From: Actinacidiphila sp. DG2A-62
GTDB taxonomy: Bacteria > Actinomycetota > Actinomycetes > Streptomycetales > Streptomycetaceae
Length of the DNA stretch: 64,000 bases
Direction: 5' to 3'
NCBI RefSeq assembly: GCF_035825295.1
Contig: NZ_JAYMGI010000002.1
Coordinates: 248,001-312,000, forward strand
The notes beneath the pieces were generated by a model. That model saw only the letters and a program-made list of their open reading frames with translations. It was not told where the DNA came from and did no database searches. The position numbers and the translations under genes are program-made. Below, in pieces: positions 29,024 to 37,184 of the stretch (the stretch's first letter is position 1; each line of letters opens with the position of its first letter).

Positions 29024-29428
29024 TCAGGAGCCGGTGACCTGCACGGTGGTCAGCGCTCGCGCGGCGCCCGGCGCGGGCCGCGCGGGCCGTCCGCCGGCGC
29101 GCAGTTCGGCGAGGAGCTCGTCCCGCCCGGCGAGCATCTCGGTCAGGATGCGGCGCGCCGCGCCCAGCAGATCGGCGACGTCGCCGCCGGCCAGCGCGTA
29201 GACGACGGTGGACGCCTCGCGGCTGGCGGTGACGATGCCGGAGCGGCGCAGCACCGCGAGTTGGTGGGAGAGGCTGGACGGCTCGATCTCGATCTCGGCG
29301 AGCAGGTCGCGCACCGGCATCGGCCCGTCCTGGAGGAGTTCGAGGACCCGGATGCGCACGGGGTGCCCGAGCATCCGGAAGAACTCCGCCTTGGCCTGAT
29401 ACAGCGGGACGGACGATCCCGGCTTCAC
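29024..29428 (-). CDS. ArsR-type winged-helix transcriptional regulator
   Basis: 134 residues. The winged helix spans about 12-85: FFRMLGHPVRIRVLELLQDG, the recognition helix in EPSSLSHQLAVLRRSG, and TVVYALAGGDVADLL in the wing. No metal-binding Cys pair is seen, so it is not a classical arsenic sensor. The GTG start at 29428 follows GAGGAGGG and overlaps the preceding 92-residue gene by 4 bases. A perfect ATTGAAG/CTTCAAT palindrome before that gene is the likely operator, implying autoregulation. In many bacteria this subgroup precedes transporters; here it does not. Confidence 0.9.
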   Translation of the reverse strand: MKPGSSVPLYQAKAEFFRMLGHPVRIRVLELLQDGPMPVRDLLAEIEIEPSSLSHQLAVLRRSGIVTASREASTVVYALAGGDVADLLGAARRILTEMLAGRDELLAELRAGGRPARPAPGAARALTTVQVTGS

Positions 29429-29703
29429 GCGCCCTCCTCTTCCCGCGCCGGCGCCGCTTCCCCGACCGGGCGCTCCACCAACTGCTGGCCGTCCCGGGGG
29501 TCCTCGGCGTGCGGGGCGCCCACGGGCAGGTCGTCGTGCACCGGGTCCAGCGCCACGTCGTTCTCGCGCGCCAGCCGCAGCGCGTCCTCCAACTCGTCCA
29601 CGGCCACGGCCATCGCGTACGGGTCGGAGGCCGCTCTCGCCTCGGCGACGGCCGCCCGCGCGTCGCGCACCCGCTGCCGCATCACCTCGGCGAACCCGCC
29701 CAT
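29425..29703 (-). CDS. Small charged helical protein, operon partner of the ArsR regulator
   Basis: 92 residues, unrecognised. It is predicted mostly helical with heptad-like Ala/Arg/Glu content (VMRQRVRDARAAVAEARAAS, then AVDELEDALRLARENDV) and an acidic, Pro-rich C-terminus ending EEEGA. There is no membrane segment or signal. The ATG at 29703 follows GGAGG. It ends 4 bases inside the ArsR gene, so the two are translationally coupled and share the palindromic operator upstream. It may modulate the regulator or act in the same response; function unknown. Confidence 0.7.
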   Translation of the reverse strand: MGGFAEVMRQRVRDARAAVAEARAASDPYAMAVAVDELEDALRLARENDVALDPVHDDLPVGAPHAEDPRDGQQLVERPVGEAAPAREEEGA

Positions 29704-29738
29704 GACGACCTCCGCACCGATCACCACGCACCTGGGAA

Positions 29739-29756
29739 ATTGAAGAACTCTTCAAT
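29739..29756. promoter_or_regulatory. Palindromic operator ATTGAAG-N4-CTTCAAT
   Basis: A perfect 7+7 inverted repeat, AT-rich against a GC-rich background, 36 bases upstream of the 92-residue gene that begins the ArsR operon. It has the size and symmetry of ArsR-family operators. Confidence 0.7.
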
Positions 29757-29871
29757 GCTAGGCCATGGCTCCGGCCTCGCGCACGGACGGGACGCCGGAG
29801 AACTCGGCCGGGGCGTGCCGGGGCGTACGAGGGCGGGCCGGCGTCCGGGAGTCAGCCGGCGCGTCCGGGAG

Positions 29872-30168
29872 TCAGCCGGCGTCCGGCTCCGCACCCGCGT
29901 CCGGCTCCGAGCCCGTTTCCGACTCCGAGCCCCTTTCCTGCTCCGAGCCCGTTTCCGGCTCGCCGTCCGCCTCCGCGGACGCCCCGCCCGGGGCGTTCTC
30001 CTCGGAGCGGCGCGGCGCGCGGACGGTGACCGTCCCGGAGGCGAGGTCTATGGGGCCGCGCGCGGGGTCGCTGCTGCCCTCGTCCTCGCGGGTCAGCTCC
30101 AGCCGGTTGCGCTCGTCCTCGGTGTGCTTGCGGCCGGGCGCGAACAGCTCGTCGAAGAGGTTGAACAT
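29872..30168 (-). CDS. DUF6191 family small protein
   Basis: 98 residues. The N-terminal part, MFNLFDELFAPGRKHTEDE then RNRLELTRE, is characteristic of a small Streptomyces family (DUF6191) of unknown function. GPIDLASGTVTVRAPRR completes the conserved half. The last 40 residues are an acidic Glu/Ser/Gly/Asp repeat tail (SEQERGSESETGSEPDAG) that looks disordered. Cytoplasmic; monocistronic. Confidence 0.8.
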   Translation of the reverse strand: MFNLFDELFAPGRKHTEDERNRLELTREDEGSSDPARGPIDLASGTVTVRAPRRSEENAPGGASAEADGEPETGSEQERGSESETGSEPDAGAEPDAG

Positions 30169-30366
30169 CGGGGCCTCCGGGGTCGCGCGTGGCTGACGTT
30201 CACCGGACCGGTGCCGGACCGATCCCTCCAGGCTACGCCCGTGATCGCCCCAACCACCCGGCCGTCGCGACCCGTCAGGGAACCGTCACACTTCGCACAT
30301 GGTCACCGGCGCGGCACGAAGCGTCACGAACTCCGGGGCGGTCGCGGCCGGTCGCGCCCTGACTTC

Positions 30367-31302
30367 TCAGGGCCGGCGCAGCGCCGCCGCGACATCACGC
30401 AGGAAGGCGGCGCACACGGCGGGCGCGGGCGGGAGTTCGGGATTCCAGGGCAGGACGGCCGCGCTCGCGGTGAGCCGCCGCCAGGCCGGCAGGTCGGCCA
30501 GCTCCGCCGGCTGCGTGGCGTGGCCGCGCACATCGCTCAGCACCAGCTCGATGTCGTCACCGAGCGCGAGCGCTCCGTCCCACGGCGTGGTCAGCCAGTT
30601 GGCGCTCGCCGACGGCCCGGGCCGCAGCAGGTCGAGGCCGAGGCCGGCGAGATGGCTCAGCTCGGGCCAGGCGTCGGGGCGGGCGACGTGCACCTGGTCG
30701 GGCCCGGCCGGGGAGAGCACGAGGACACGCGGCGCCCGTGCCGCCGATGCGGCGAGGTTCCGCAACTCCTGCCGCGCGGCGGCCCATTCGCCGTCCGGGT
30801 CCGTCGCGGTCCCCGCGGCGGCGGTCCCGGGCGCCGCGCCGCGCACCGCGTGCGTGCCGTCCGCGCCGAGCGCCGCCGCCAACGCGCCGAACCGGCCCAC
30901 GACGTGCTCCAGGGTGACGCCGCCCGACACCGAGAGGGCCGCCACGGGGACGCCCGCCGCCGCGGCGAGCCCCTCGTCGACCGCGTACGGCGCCGTGCCG
31001 TCGTAGGTCACGTCCACCAGCAGATCGGGGTCCGCCGCGCGCAGCGCCCGCTCGTCCAGGGCCGCCCCGGGGCCGAGGTAGCCGACCGCGGCGAAGTCCA
31101 GCGCGCCGGACGTGGCCGGCTCGGGGGCCGCCGCGCTGTCGTGTCCCGAGCCGTAGACGGCGACCGGCCGGACGCCGTACGCGTCCAGCGCGGCCCCGGC
31201 GCGCGTGTACGCGACGATCCGCGGCGGCCGGCCGCCGCCGCGCGCGGTGACGCCCCGGTCGTCGGTGAACTCCCATGCGTGGTCGAGCTGTTCTGCGGTC
31301 AC
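30367..31302 (-). CDS. Metal-chelate receptor-like ABC substrate-binding protein without signal peptide
   Basis: 311 residues. The fold resembles helical-backbone metal receptors (FepB/BtuF type): PPRIVAYTRAGAALDAYGVR, VAVYGSGHD, LRAADPDLLVDVTYDG and LEHVVGRFGALAAALG. No signal peptide or lipobox precedes it: the GTG at 31302 begins VTAEQLDHAWEFTDDRG. It would therefore stay in the cytoplasm, unlike real binding proteins, unless an upstream start is used; the region upstream shows no signal sequence. No transporter genes adjoin it. It is divergent from the alpha-hydroxyacid oxidase. Possibly a cytoplasmic siderophore or cofactor binder. Confidence 0.75.
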   Translation of the reverse strand: MTAEQLDHAWEFTDDRGVTARGGGRPPRIVAYTRAGAALDAYGVRPVAVYGSGHDSAAAPEPATSGALDFAAVGYLGPGAALDERALRAADPDLLVDVTYDGTAPYAVDEGLAAAAGVPVAALSVSGGVTLEHVVGRFGALAAALGADGTHAVRGAAPGTAAAGTATDPDGEWAAARQELRNLAASAARAPRVLVLSPAGPDQVHVARPDAWPELSHLAGLGLDLLRPGPSASANWLTTPWDGALALGDDIELVLSDVRGHATQPAELADLPAWRRLTASAAVLPWNPELPPAPAVCAAFLRDVAAALRRP

Positions 31303-31605
31303 GCAGCGCGCCCCCTCGTGGCTGTGCCTCCTCTGCGGCCCGCGCGCCGCGCCGGGCGGCGGGCCATGGCCACGGTCCAGCCTCTGCCCGCCCCCGGCCC
31401 GCCACAAGACCGCCTCGGCACGTCCCCGGTCGCGCGCCGCGCCGCGAGCGTTCGCCGATCTCCTTGCGTGCCGCGGCGTACCCGTCGGTACGACCTCTCG
31501 ACGTGATCGCCCGCGGCGGCGAGAGTGGTCCCCGTCTGCGCCCGTTCCCCGGCCCACGAGGCCGACCCGACACCGACCCGACACCGACGCACAGGAGGCA
31601 GCCGC
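31303..31605. promoter_or_regulatory. Divergent intergenic region
   Basis: 303 bases between the receptor-like gene and the alpha-hydroxyacid oxidase gene. It must hold both promoters, but I could not pick out convincing hexamers or palindromes. Confidence 0.4.
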
Positions 31606-32778
31606 GTGGCCCACTTCTCCGACTTCCAGAACGACATCTACCTGCGGGGCCGCCTGTCGGACGAGGTGCCGGCGCTGACGACGGACCTGCTCGCGCTGGA
31701 GGCGGCCGCCCGGCAGACCCTCGGCAGGGGGCCGTTCACCTATGTCGCGGGGGCCGCGGGCGGCGGGGCCACCGCGCGTGCCAACCGGGAGGCGCTGGAA
31801 CGGCGCAGGATCGTGCCCCGGATGCTGCGCGACGTCGGCGAACGCGACCTGTCGGTCACCCTGTTCGGCGCCACGCTGCCCGCGCCGGTGCTGCTGGCGC
31901 CGGTCGGCGTGCAGTCGATCGTGCACCCGGACGGCGAGCTGGCGACGGCCCGCGCCGCGTCGGGGCTCGGGCTGCCGATGGTCGTGAGCACCGTGTCCTC
32001 GTACCCGCTGGAGGAGGTCGCCGCGGCCGGCGGCGACGGGCCCCGGTGGTTCCAGCTCTACTGCCCCAAGGACCGGGACGTGGCCGCGGCCCTGCTGGGG
32101 CGGGCCCGGAAGGCGGGGTACTCGGCGCTGGTGGTCACCTTGGACACCTTCATGATGGGCTGGCGGCCCGGCGACCTGGACCGCGCCTACCTGCCGTTCC
32201 TGCGGCTGGAGGGCCTGGCCGACTATCTGACCGAGCCGGCGTTCCTCGCCGGGATCGCGCCGGAGCAGCGCGCGGACGACTTCGCGCGGGTCGCGCACTG
32301 GGCGGGCATGTTCGGCGATCCGACGCTCACCTGGGACGACCTGGCCTTCGTACGGGAGCACTGGGACGGCCCGGTGGTGCTGAAAGGCATCCAGCACCCC
32401 GACGACGCGCGGCGGGCGCGCGACGCGGGCATGGACGGCGTGGTGGTCTCCAACCACGGGGGCCGCCAGGTCGACGGCGCGACCGCGTCGCTGGACGCGC
32501 TGCCCGGCGTGGTCGAAGCGGTCGGCGCGGACCTCACGGTGCTGTTCGACAGCGGCGTGCGCACCGGCGCGGACGTCGTCAAGGCACTGGCCCTGGGCGC
32601 GCGGGCGGTGCTGCTGGGACGCCCGTACATGTACGGGCTGGGGCTCGGCGGCCAGGCGGGCGTCGAGCACGTGCTGAAGTGCCTGCTCGCCGAGTTCGAC
32701 CTGACGGTCGCGCTGAGCGGCGGGCGCACCCTGGCCGATCTGACGCCCGCGCTGCTGGCTCCGCACGTCCGGGACTGA
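31606..32778 (+). CDS. FMN-dependent alpha-hydroxyacid oxidase (lactate 2-monooxygenase-like)
   Basis: 390 residues, a TIM barrel with FMN. Motifs: FTYVAGAAGGGATARAN near the N-terminus, APVLLAPVGVQSIVHPDGE, WFQLYCPKD, the catalytic His in VVSNHGGRQVDGA, and DSGVRTGADVVKALALGA for the phosphate of FMN. Length and the AGAAGGGATARANR stretch suit the lactate 2-monooxygenase/lactate oxidase group. The GTG at 31606 follows AGGAGG. It oxidises an L-2-hydroxyacid such as lactate to pyruvate or acetate plus CO2. Convergent with the LysR gene. Confidence 0.9.
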   Translation: MAHFSDFQNDIYLRGRLSDEVPALTTDLLALEAAARQTLGRGPFTYVAGAAGGGATARANREALERRRIVPRMLRDVGERDLSVTLFGATLPAPVLLAPVGVQSIVHPDGELATARAASGLGLPMVVSTVSSYPLEEVAAAGGDGPRWFQLYCPKDRDVAAALLGRARKAGYSALVVTLDTFMMGWRPGDLDRAYLPFLRLEGLADYLTEPAFLAGIAPEQRADDFARVAHWAGMFGDPTLTWDDLAFVREHWDGPVVLKGIQHPDDARRARDAGMDGVVVSNHGGRQVDGATASLDALPGVVEAVGADLTVLFDSGVRTGADVVKALALGARAVLLGRPYMYGLGLGGQAGVEHVLKCLLAEFDLTVALSGGRTLADLTPALLAPHVRD

Positions 32779-32799
32779 GCCCGCCGCCCCCGGCCGGCC

Positions 32800-33771
32800 T
32801 CATCCGTCCCGGTCCGCGTCGCCGCCGGGCCGGCGCGGGCTCGCGGCCACCGCCGCCGTAACGAACGAGGCGACCAGCGGCCGGTGGTCGTGCCGGGACC
32901 AGGCGACGACCACCCGACTGGGCGGGGCGTCCGCCACCGGCGGGTACACCAGGTCGGGGTGGTACGGCTGCACCACCGAGCGCGGCAGGACCGCCACCGC
33001 CCGGCCGAGCAGGATCAGGTGGTTCAGCTGCGCCACGTCGTCGATCTCCGGTCCGCTCGCCCGGTCGGAGACCGCCGGCTCGCCGGGGACGGCCGAGGCG
33101 CGCCCGGAGCCCGCGGACCCCGCCCGGCCGGCGCCCGCCGGGCCCGCGGCCCCGCCCGTACCGTCTGCGGACATCCCCTTCCAGCGCGGCAGCCGCTCCC
33201 CGGCCAGGTCGGCGAGCGTCAACTCGGCGCGCCCGGCCAGCCGGTGGCCGCGCGGCAGGACCGCGACGCGCTCCTCGACCAGCAGCGTCCGGTGCTCCAG
33301 ACCGGTCAGGTCGTCGAACGGCGCATAGAGCAGCGCCACGTCCGCCCTGCCGTCGCGCACATGGTCGGCGCGGTCGGTGGCACCGCCGAACAGCACCTCG
33401 ACGCGCCGTGCGTCGGGCTGGTGGGCGTACGCGGCGAGGATGCCCGACAGCAGGTTGGCGTCGCCGCCCGGCTTGATCACCAGCCGCAGCTGCGCCTGCG
33501 GATCGCCGGCCCGGCGGGCGCTGCTGGCCGCCGCGCCCACCGCGTCGAGCGCCAGCCGGCCGTGGTGCAGCAGCGCCTCGCCCGCCGGGGTCAGCGCGAC
33601 GTGGCGGCTGGAGCGGATCAGCAGCTCGACGCCGAGCCGCGACTCGACGCGCCGGACCGCCTTCGACAGCGCGGGCTGCGCGATGGACAGGCGTACCGCG
33701 GCGCGGCCGAAGTGCAGCTCCTCGGCGACGGCGACGAAGTACTCCAGCTCCCGTGTCTCCAGTTCGGCCAT
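32800..33771 (-). CDS. LysR family transcriptional regulator
   Basis: 323 residues. The N-terminal winged helix is ELEYFVAVAEELHFGRAAVR and IAQPALSKAVRRVESRLG (about 8-48), followed by the two-lobe effector domain (RLVIKPGGDANLL, VALLYAPFDDL, AVLPRGHRLAGR). A 45-residue Gly/Ala/Ser-rich insert at about 202-246 interrupts the second lobe and is unusual. The ATG at 33771 is divergent from the small protein gene at 33833, with only 61 bases between. LysR proteins typically control the divergent neighbour. Confidence 0.9.
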   Translation of the reverse strand: MAELETRELEYFVAVAEELHFGRAAVRLSIAQPALSKAVRRVESRLGVELLIRSSRHVALTPAGEALLHHGRLALDAVGAAASSARRAGDPQAQLRLVIKPGGDANLLSGILAAYAHQPDARRVEVLFGGATDRADHVRDGRADVALLYAPFDDLTGLEHRTLLVEERVAVLPRGHRLAGRAELTLADLAGERLPRWKGMSADGTGGAAGPAGAGRAGSAGSGRASAVPGEPAVSDRASGPEIDDVAQLNHLILLGRAVAVLPRSVVQPYHPDLVYPPVADAPPSRVVVAWSRHDHRPLVASFVTAAVAASPRRPGGDADRDG

Positions 33772-33832
33772 GCCTGGAGGTTATCGCTCATGAACCAGTG
33801 GATCTTGGACTTCGGCCGCCGCCGGAGGTTCG

Positions 33833-34159
33833 ATGGGCCTCATGATTCACCACACGATGATCGTCTCGTTCGACGAACCGATCCCCGACGCCGAGCTGGA
33901 TCAATACCTCGGCGACATCGAAAAGGTCATGCGCGCCACCGGTGCGCTCACCTCGTTCAGCGCCCAGCGCCACATCCGCGTCCCGGCGGACGACCACAGC
34001 CCGGTCTTCGCGGCCACCGCGATCGTGCAGATCGGCGTCACCGACCTCGACGCCCTCAACGCGTCCTTCGCGGCGCCGGGCATCGAGGAGGTGATCGAAC
34101 GCTGGCAGGCCCGGCGCCCGTACAAGGTGGTGTGGGCCAACCACGCGCCGCTGTCCTGA
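33833..34159 (+). CDS. Small alpha+beta protein of unknown function, divergent from LysR
   Basis: 108 residues, unrecognised. The pattern IHHTMIVSFDEPIPDAELDQ, then AQRHIRVPADDH, AIVQIGVTDLDALN and IEEVIERWQARRPYKVVWAN resembles a ferredoxin-like or dimeric alpha+beta barrel fold, but no signature is decisive. There is no signal or membrane segment. The ATG at 33833 is 4 bases after GGAGG; the ATG at 33842 is an alternative. Being divergent from a LysR gene with a short gap, it is probably that regulator's target. Confidence 0.65.
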   Translation: MGLMIHHTMIVSFDEPIPDAELDQYLGDIEKVMRATGALTSFSAQRHIRVPADDHSPVFAATAIVQIGVTDLDALNASFAAPGIEEVIERWQARRPYKVVWANHAPLS

Positions 34160-34236
34160 CTCCGGGCGCCGACCCGGCCGCGCGGCGGCCGGCCCGGGCT
34201 GGGCCTGCTGCCGCGGCGGCACGCGGCTCACCTGGC

Positions 34237-35211
34237 TCACTTCGCCTCGACGCGGCCCAGCGGCTCGTCGTCCGCCGCCAGTTCGGCGACGGCGGCGCTC
34301 CACGCGGAGTCGTCCGAGGCGAGCGCGCGCCGCAGCCAGGCCCAGGTGAGGCGCTGGACCAGGGCGACCTTCGCGGGGCTCTCGTCGGTGGTCTCCCTGG
34401 CCTCGTAGCCGGGGATGCCGCCGAGCGAGTGCTCCGCGCCGAAGACGGTGAGCAGCGCCTTGTCCCCCGGGCTCAGGGTGTAGGCGTCGGTCAGCCAGTC
34501 CGGTCCGCGCACGCTCAGCGGGGAGTCGTCCCGGTCGCCGGCGACGACGAGGGCGGGCGCGGACATCCGGGAGAAGTCCGGGTTGATGAAGGGGAAGTTC
34601 TCGGCGGCGTGCGGCGTCAGGTCGGCGCCGCCGGTCCCCGCGGTGGCGAGCAGCACGCCCGCGGCGACCCGCGGGTCGGTCAGGTCCTCGCCCGTCCCGT
34701 CCGCCGGCCCGTTCCCGGCGCCGAGGACGCGCAGGCCCAGCAGGCTGCCCGCGGTCTGGCCGCCGAAGGAGTGCCCGGCGACGGCGACGCGGTCGCGGTC
34801 CACCCGGCCGCCGAGGCCGGGCACCGCGGCTTCCACCAGGTCGAGGTGGTCCAGCACGCGTGTGACGTCCTCGACCCGGATGCGCCAGATCCGCGGCGTG
34901 CGCGGGTCGTCGGGCGTCAGGCCCAGCGTCCTGGAGTCCAGGTGGGTGGGCTGGACCACGACGAAGCCGTGCGCGGCCCAGAAGTCGGCGAGCGGTCCGT
35001 AGCCGTCCAGCGACGAGCCGAAGCCGTGCGAGAAGACGACGACCGGCAGGTCCCGCCCCCGCGCCGGGGCGGACACCCGCACCAGCAGGTCGTCACCGCG
35101 GCCCGGCGCGGGTATGCGCACGGGCTTCACGGAGACGACGGCGGCGGGCGCGGCGGGACCCGCGGCGTCGGCGGGAACGGAGCCGGCGGAGGGGGATGGT
35201 GTCGCGGTCAT
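34237..35211 (-). CDS. Alpha/beta hydrolase, PAF-acetylhydrolase/chlorophyllase-like
   Basis: 324 residues. The core begins DLPVVVFSHGFGSSLDGYGP. The nucleophile elbow is VAGHSFGGQTAGSLLG, the acid is in LVVAGDRDDSPLS, and the His is in VFGAEHSLGGIPG. No signal peptide; the first 35 residues are Ala/Pro-rich. The ATG at 35211 lies divergent from the TetR gene at 35452, with a twin CGGGAC-N3-GTCCCG operator between them, so TetR repression is likely. Substrate unknown; related predicted dienelactone hydrolases act on esters. Confidence 0.87.
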   Translation of the reverse strand: MTATPSPSAGSVPADAAGPAAPAAVVSVKPVRIPAPGRGDDLLVRVSAPARGRDLPVVVFSHGFGSSLDGYGPLADFWAAHGFVVVQPTHLDSRTLGLTPDDPRTPRIWRIRVEDVTRVLDHLDLVEAAVPGLGGRVDRDRVAVAGHSFGGQTAGSLLGLRVLGAGNGPADGTGEDLTDPRVAAGVLLATAGTGGADLTPHAAENFPFINPDFSRMSAPALVVAGDRDDSPLSVRGPDWLTDAYTLSPGDKALLTVFGAEHSLGGIPGYEARETTDESPAKVALVQRLTWAWLRRALASDDSAWSAAVAELAADDEPLGRVEAK

Positions 35212-35377
35212 GGCGGGACGGCCTTTCGTACGGGGGAGGCGCGCCGTGCCGCGTCGGCGGACGCTCCGCCGGGAGCGGTCCCGGGGCGGCCCGCGGGTCC
35301 GTACGGCCTCGTCGGCGCCCCGCACGGCGCGGCGCACGGGTGGTCGCGGCGCCCCGCGCTCTGGCATGATGAACAAG

Positions 35378-35417
35378 CGGGACACCGTCCCGTTTGACGA
35401 TACGGGACAGCGTCCCG
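35378..35417. promoter_or_regulatory. Twin TetR operators, CGGGAC-N3-GTCCCG
   Basis: Two perfect 6+3+6 palindromes at 35378-35392 and 35403-35417, with centres 25 bases apart. They lie between the divergent hydrolase gene (start 35211) and the TetR gene (start 35452). Spacing and symmetry suggest two TetR dimers bound to nearly the same face of DNA. Confidence 0.75.
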
Positions 35418-35451
35418 TTTATCAATCACGCCGGCGAGGAGGGGGGACCCA

Positions 35452-36059
35452 GTGGCGGACAGCGAGACGGCGGGAGCGCGGGCGCCCGCGGACCGGCCGA
35501 GGCCGAAGCGGGCGGACGCCCGGCGCAACCAGGAGGCGCTGCTCGACGCGGCGGCCTCGGTCTTCGTCACCTCGGGCGTCGAGGCGCCGATCCGCGACAT
35601 CGCCGCGGCGGCCGGGGTCGGCACGGCCACGATCTACCGCCACTTCCCGACCCGGGCGGACCTGATCATCGCCGTCTACCGGCACCAGGTCGAGGCGCTC
35701 GCCGAGGCCGGGCCGAAGCTTCTGGCGGCGCACGCGTCCCCGCACGCCGCGCTCGGACGGTGGATCGAGGAGTTCGTCAGCTTCCTGGTCACCAAGCACG
35801 GCCTGGCCGGCGCGCTCCAGTCCGAGGATCCCTGCTACGACCCGCTCCACTCGTACTTCGTGGAGCGCCTGGAACCGGTCTGCGCCCGCTTCCTCGACGA
35901 GGCCGCCGCCGCGGGCGAGATCCGCCCGGGCCAGGACGCGTACGAACTCATGCGCGCGGTCGGCGCCTTGTGCGCGGGGCCGGCCATCCCCGCTACGACG
36001 CACGGCGCGTGGTCGACCTCCTCGTCGCGGGCCTGCGCGCGGACCCCGTGGGCCCGTAG
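35452..36059 (+). CDS. TetR/AcrR family regulator, C-terminal frameshift
   Basis: The GTG at 35452 follows GAGGAGGGGGG. The HTH is intact (NQEALLDAAASVFVTSGVEA, VGTATIYRHFPTRADLI, about 27-70), and the ligand domain continues to YELMRAVGALCAG. Near 35975-35990 the natural continuation (HPRYDARRVVDLLVAGLRAD, stop at 36057-36059) is found one base out of phase, so one base appears to be missing. Without correction the frame runs on to 36387 as low-quality Arg/Pro sequence antisense to the next gene. Restored length is about 202 residues, normal for TetR. It probably represses itself and the divergent hydrolase through the twin operators. Confidence 0.82.
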
Positions 36060-36172
36060 CGGCCGCGGAGCGGGCCGTCGCAGGAACACGCAGGGACGCG
36101 CAGGCACCTCTCGGGGACGCGCCCGGTCCCGGCGTGCGCTCGCGCGGACCCCCGCCCGGCCCGGTCCTCGCC

Positions 36173-37069
36173 CTACGCGACGCCCTCGGACGCCAGGTCG
36201 GCGAGCAGGCCCGGACGGGTCGGGGTCCAGCCGAGGGTGCGGCGGGTGTGGTCGGCGGAGACCGGGTTGTCCAGGCCGACGAAGCCGGCGAGGAAGCCGA
36301 AGTGCTCCTCCGCCTCCTCGGCGGCGATCGACGCGACGGGCACGCCGAGGCGCCGGCCGACGGCCGCGGCGGTGTCCCGCAGGGTGACCCCCTCCTCGGC
36401 GACGGCGTGCAGCCGCGAACCCGCCGGCGCGCCTTCGAGCGCCAGCCGGTAGAGCCGGCCGACGTCACGGGTGTCGGCGGACGGCCAGCCGTTGAGCCCG
36501 TCGCCGACGTACCCGGCGACGCCGCGCGCCCGGGCGATCTCGATCAGGCCGCCCAGCAGGCTGTAGCGGCCGAGGCTGTGGACGGTCGGGGGCAGCCGGA
36601 CCACCGAGGACCGCACCCCCTGCTCGGCGAAGGCGACGACGGCGTTCTCGGCGTCGATCCGCGGGCCGCCGGGCAGCGCGTCCTGCTCGGTGAGCCGGCC
36701 CCGGAAGCCGGCGATGACCTGGCCGAGCGTCACGCCGGTGCCGATGAAGGGCTTGCCCGAGCCCTTGACCGCGGCGCCCATCGCCTCGATCGCCCGCAGG
36801 TCCGCGTCGACGGCGCCCATCAGGTCGCCCGTGCGCATCTCGTCGTGCTTGAACGCGAGGTGGATCACGCCGTCGGACCGGTCGGCGGCAGCGGCGAGGC
36901 CGTCCAGATCGTCCAGGTCGCCGCGCCTCACCTCCGCGCCGAGCGCCGACACCGCCGCCGCCGCGCGATCGGAGCGGGCCAGCCCGACCACGGTGTGGCC
37001 GGCGGAGAGCAGTTCCGGGATGACGGCGGACGCGATGTGCCCGGACGCTCCGGTGACGAACACGCGCAT
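36173..37069 (-). CDS. NAD-dependent epimerase/NmrA-like SDR protein
   Basis: 298 residues. The Rossmann loop is MRVFVTGASGHIASAVIPEL. GDLDDLDGLAAAADRSDGVI binds the cofactor edge, and IDAENAVVAFAEQGVRSSVV replaces the usual YxxxK helix, so it is an atypical extended SDR. The ATG at 37069 follows AGGAGG. It is divergent from a TetR gene across a region with two TGCAC/GTGCA palindromes, a standard repressor-target pair. Function unknown; such proteins are often annotated as NAD-dependent epimerases or NADPH sensors. Confidence 0.88.
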   Translation of the reverse strand: MRVFVTGASGHIASAVIPELLSAGHTVVGLARSDRAAAAVSALGAEVRRGDLDDLDGLAAAADRSDGVIHLAFKHDEMRTGDLMGAVDADLRAIEAMGAAVKGSGKPFIGTGVTLGQVIAGFRGRLTEQDALPGGPRIDAENAVVAFAEQGVRSSVVRLPPTVHSLGRYSLLGGLIEIARARGVAGYVGDGLNGWPSADTRDVGRLYRLALEGAPAGSRLHAVAEEGVTLRDTAAAVGRRLGVPVASIAAEEAEEHFGFLAGFVGLDNPVSADHTRRTLGWTPTRPGLLADLASEGVA

Positions 37070-37119
37070 GACGAGTACCTCCTGGGCGGGCGCCGCGGCG
37101 ACGGCCGCGGCACAACGAT

Positions 37120-37165
37120 TGCACCTGGTGCAGTCACGATAACACCGGCGACTGCACTCAGTGCA
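37120..37165. promoter_or_regulatory. Twin palindromes TGCAC-N3-GTGCA
   Basis: Two related inverted repeats at 37120-37132 (TGCACCTGGTGCA) and 37153-37165 (TGCACTCAGTGCA), 33 bases centre to centre, between the divergent SDR gene and TetR gene. They are the likely operators for the adjacent TetR protein. Confidence 0.75.
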
Positions 37166-37184
37166 ATGGGTATGCTCGCAAGCG

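Noticed and set aside
35452..36387. The uncorrected 311-residue TetR reading frame as the true product.
   Set aside because: The conserved TetR C-terminus lies in the adjacent frame and ends at 36059; the extra residues are Arg/Pro noise opposite the next gene.
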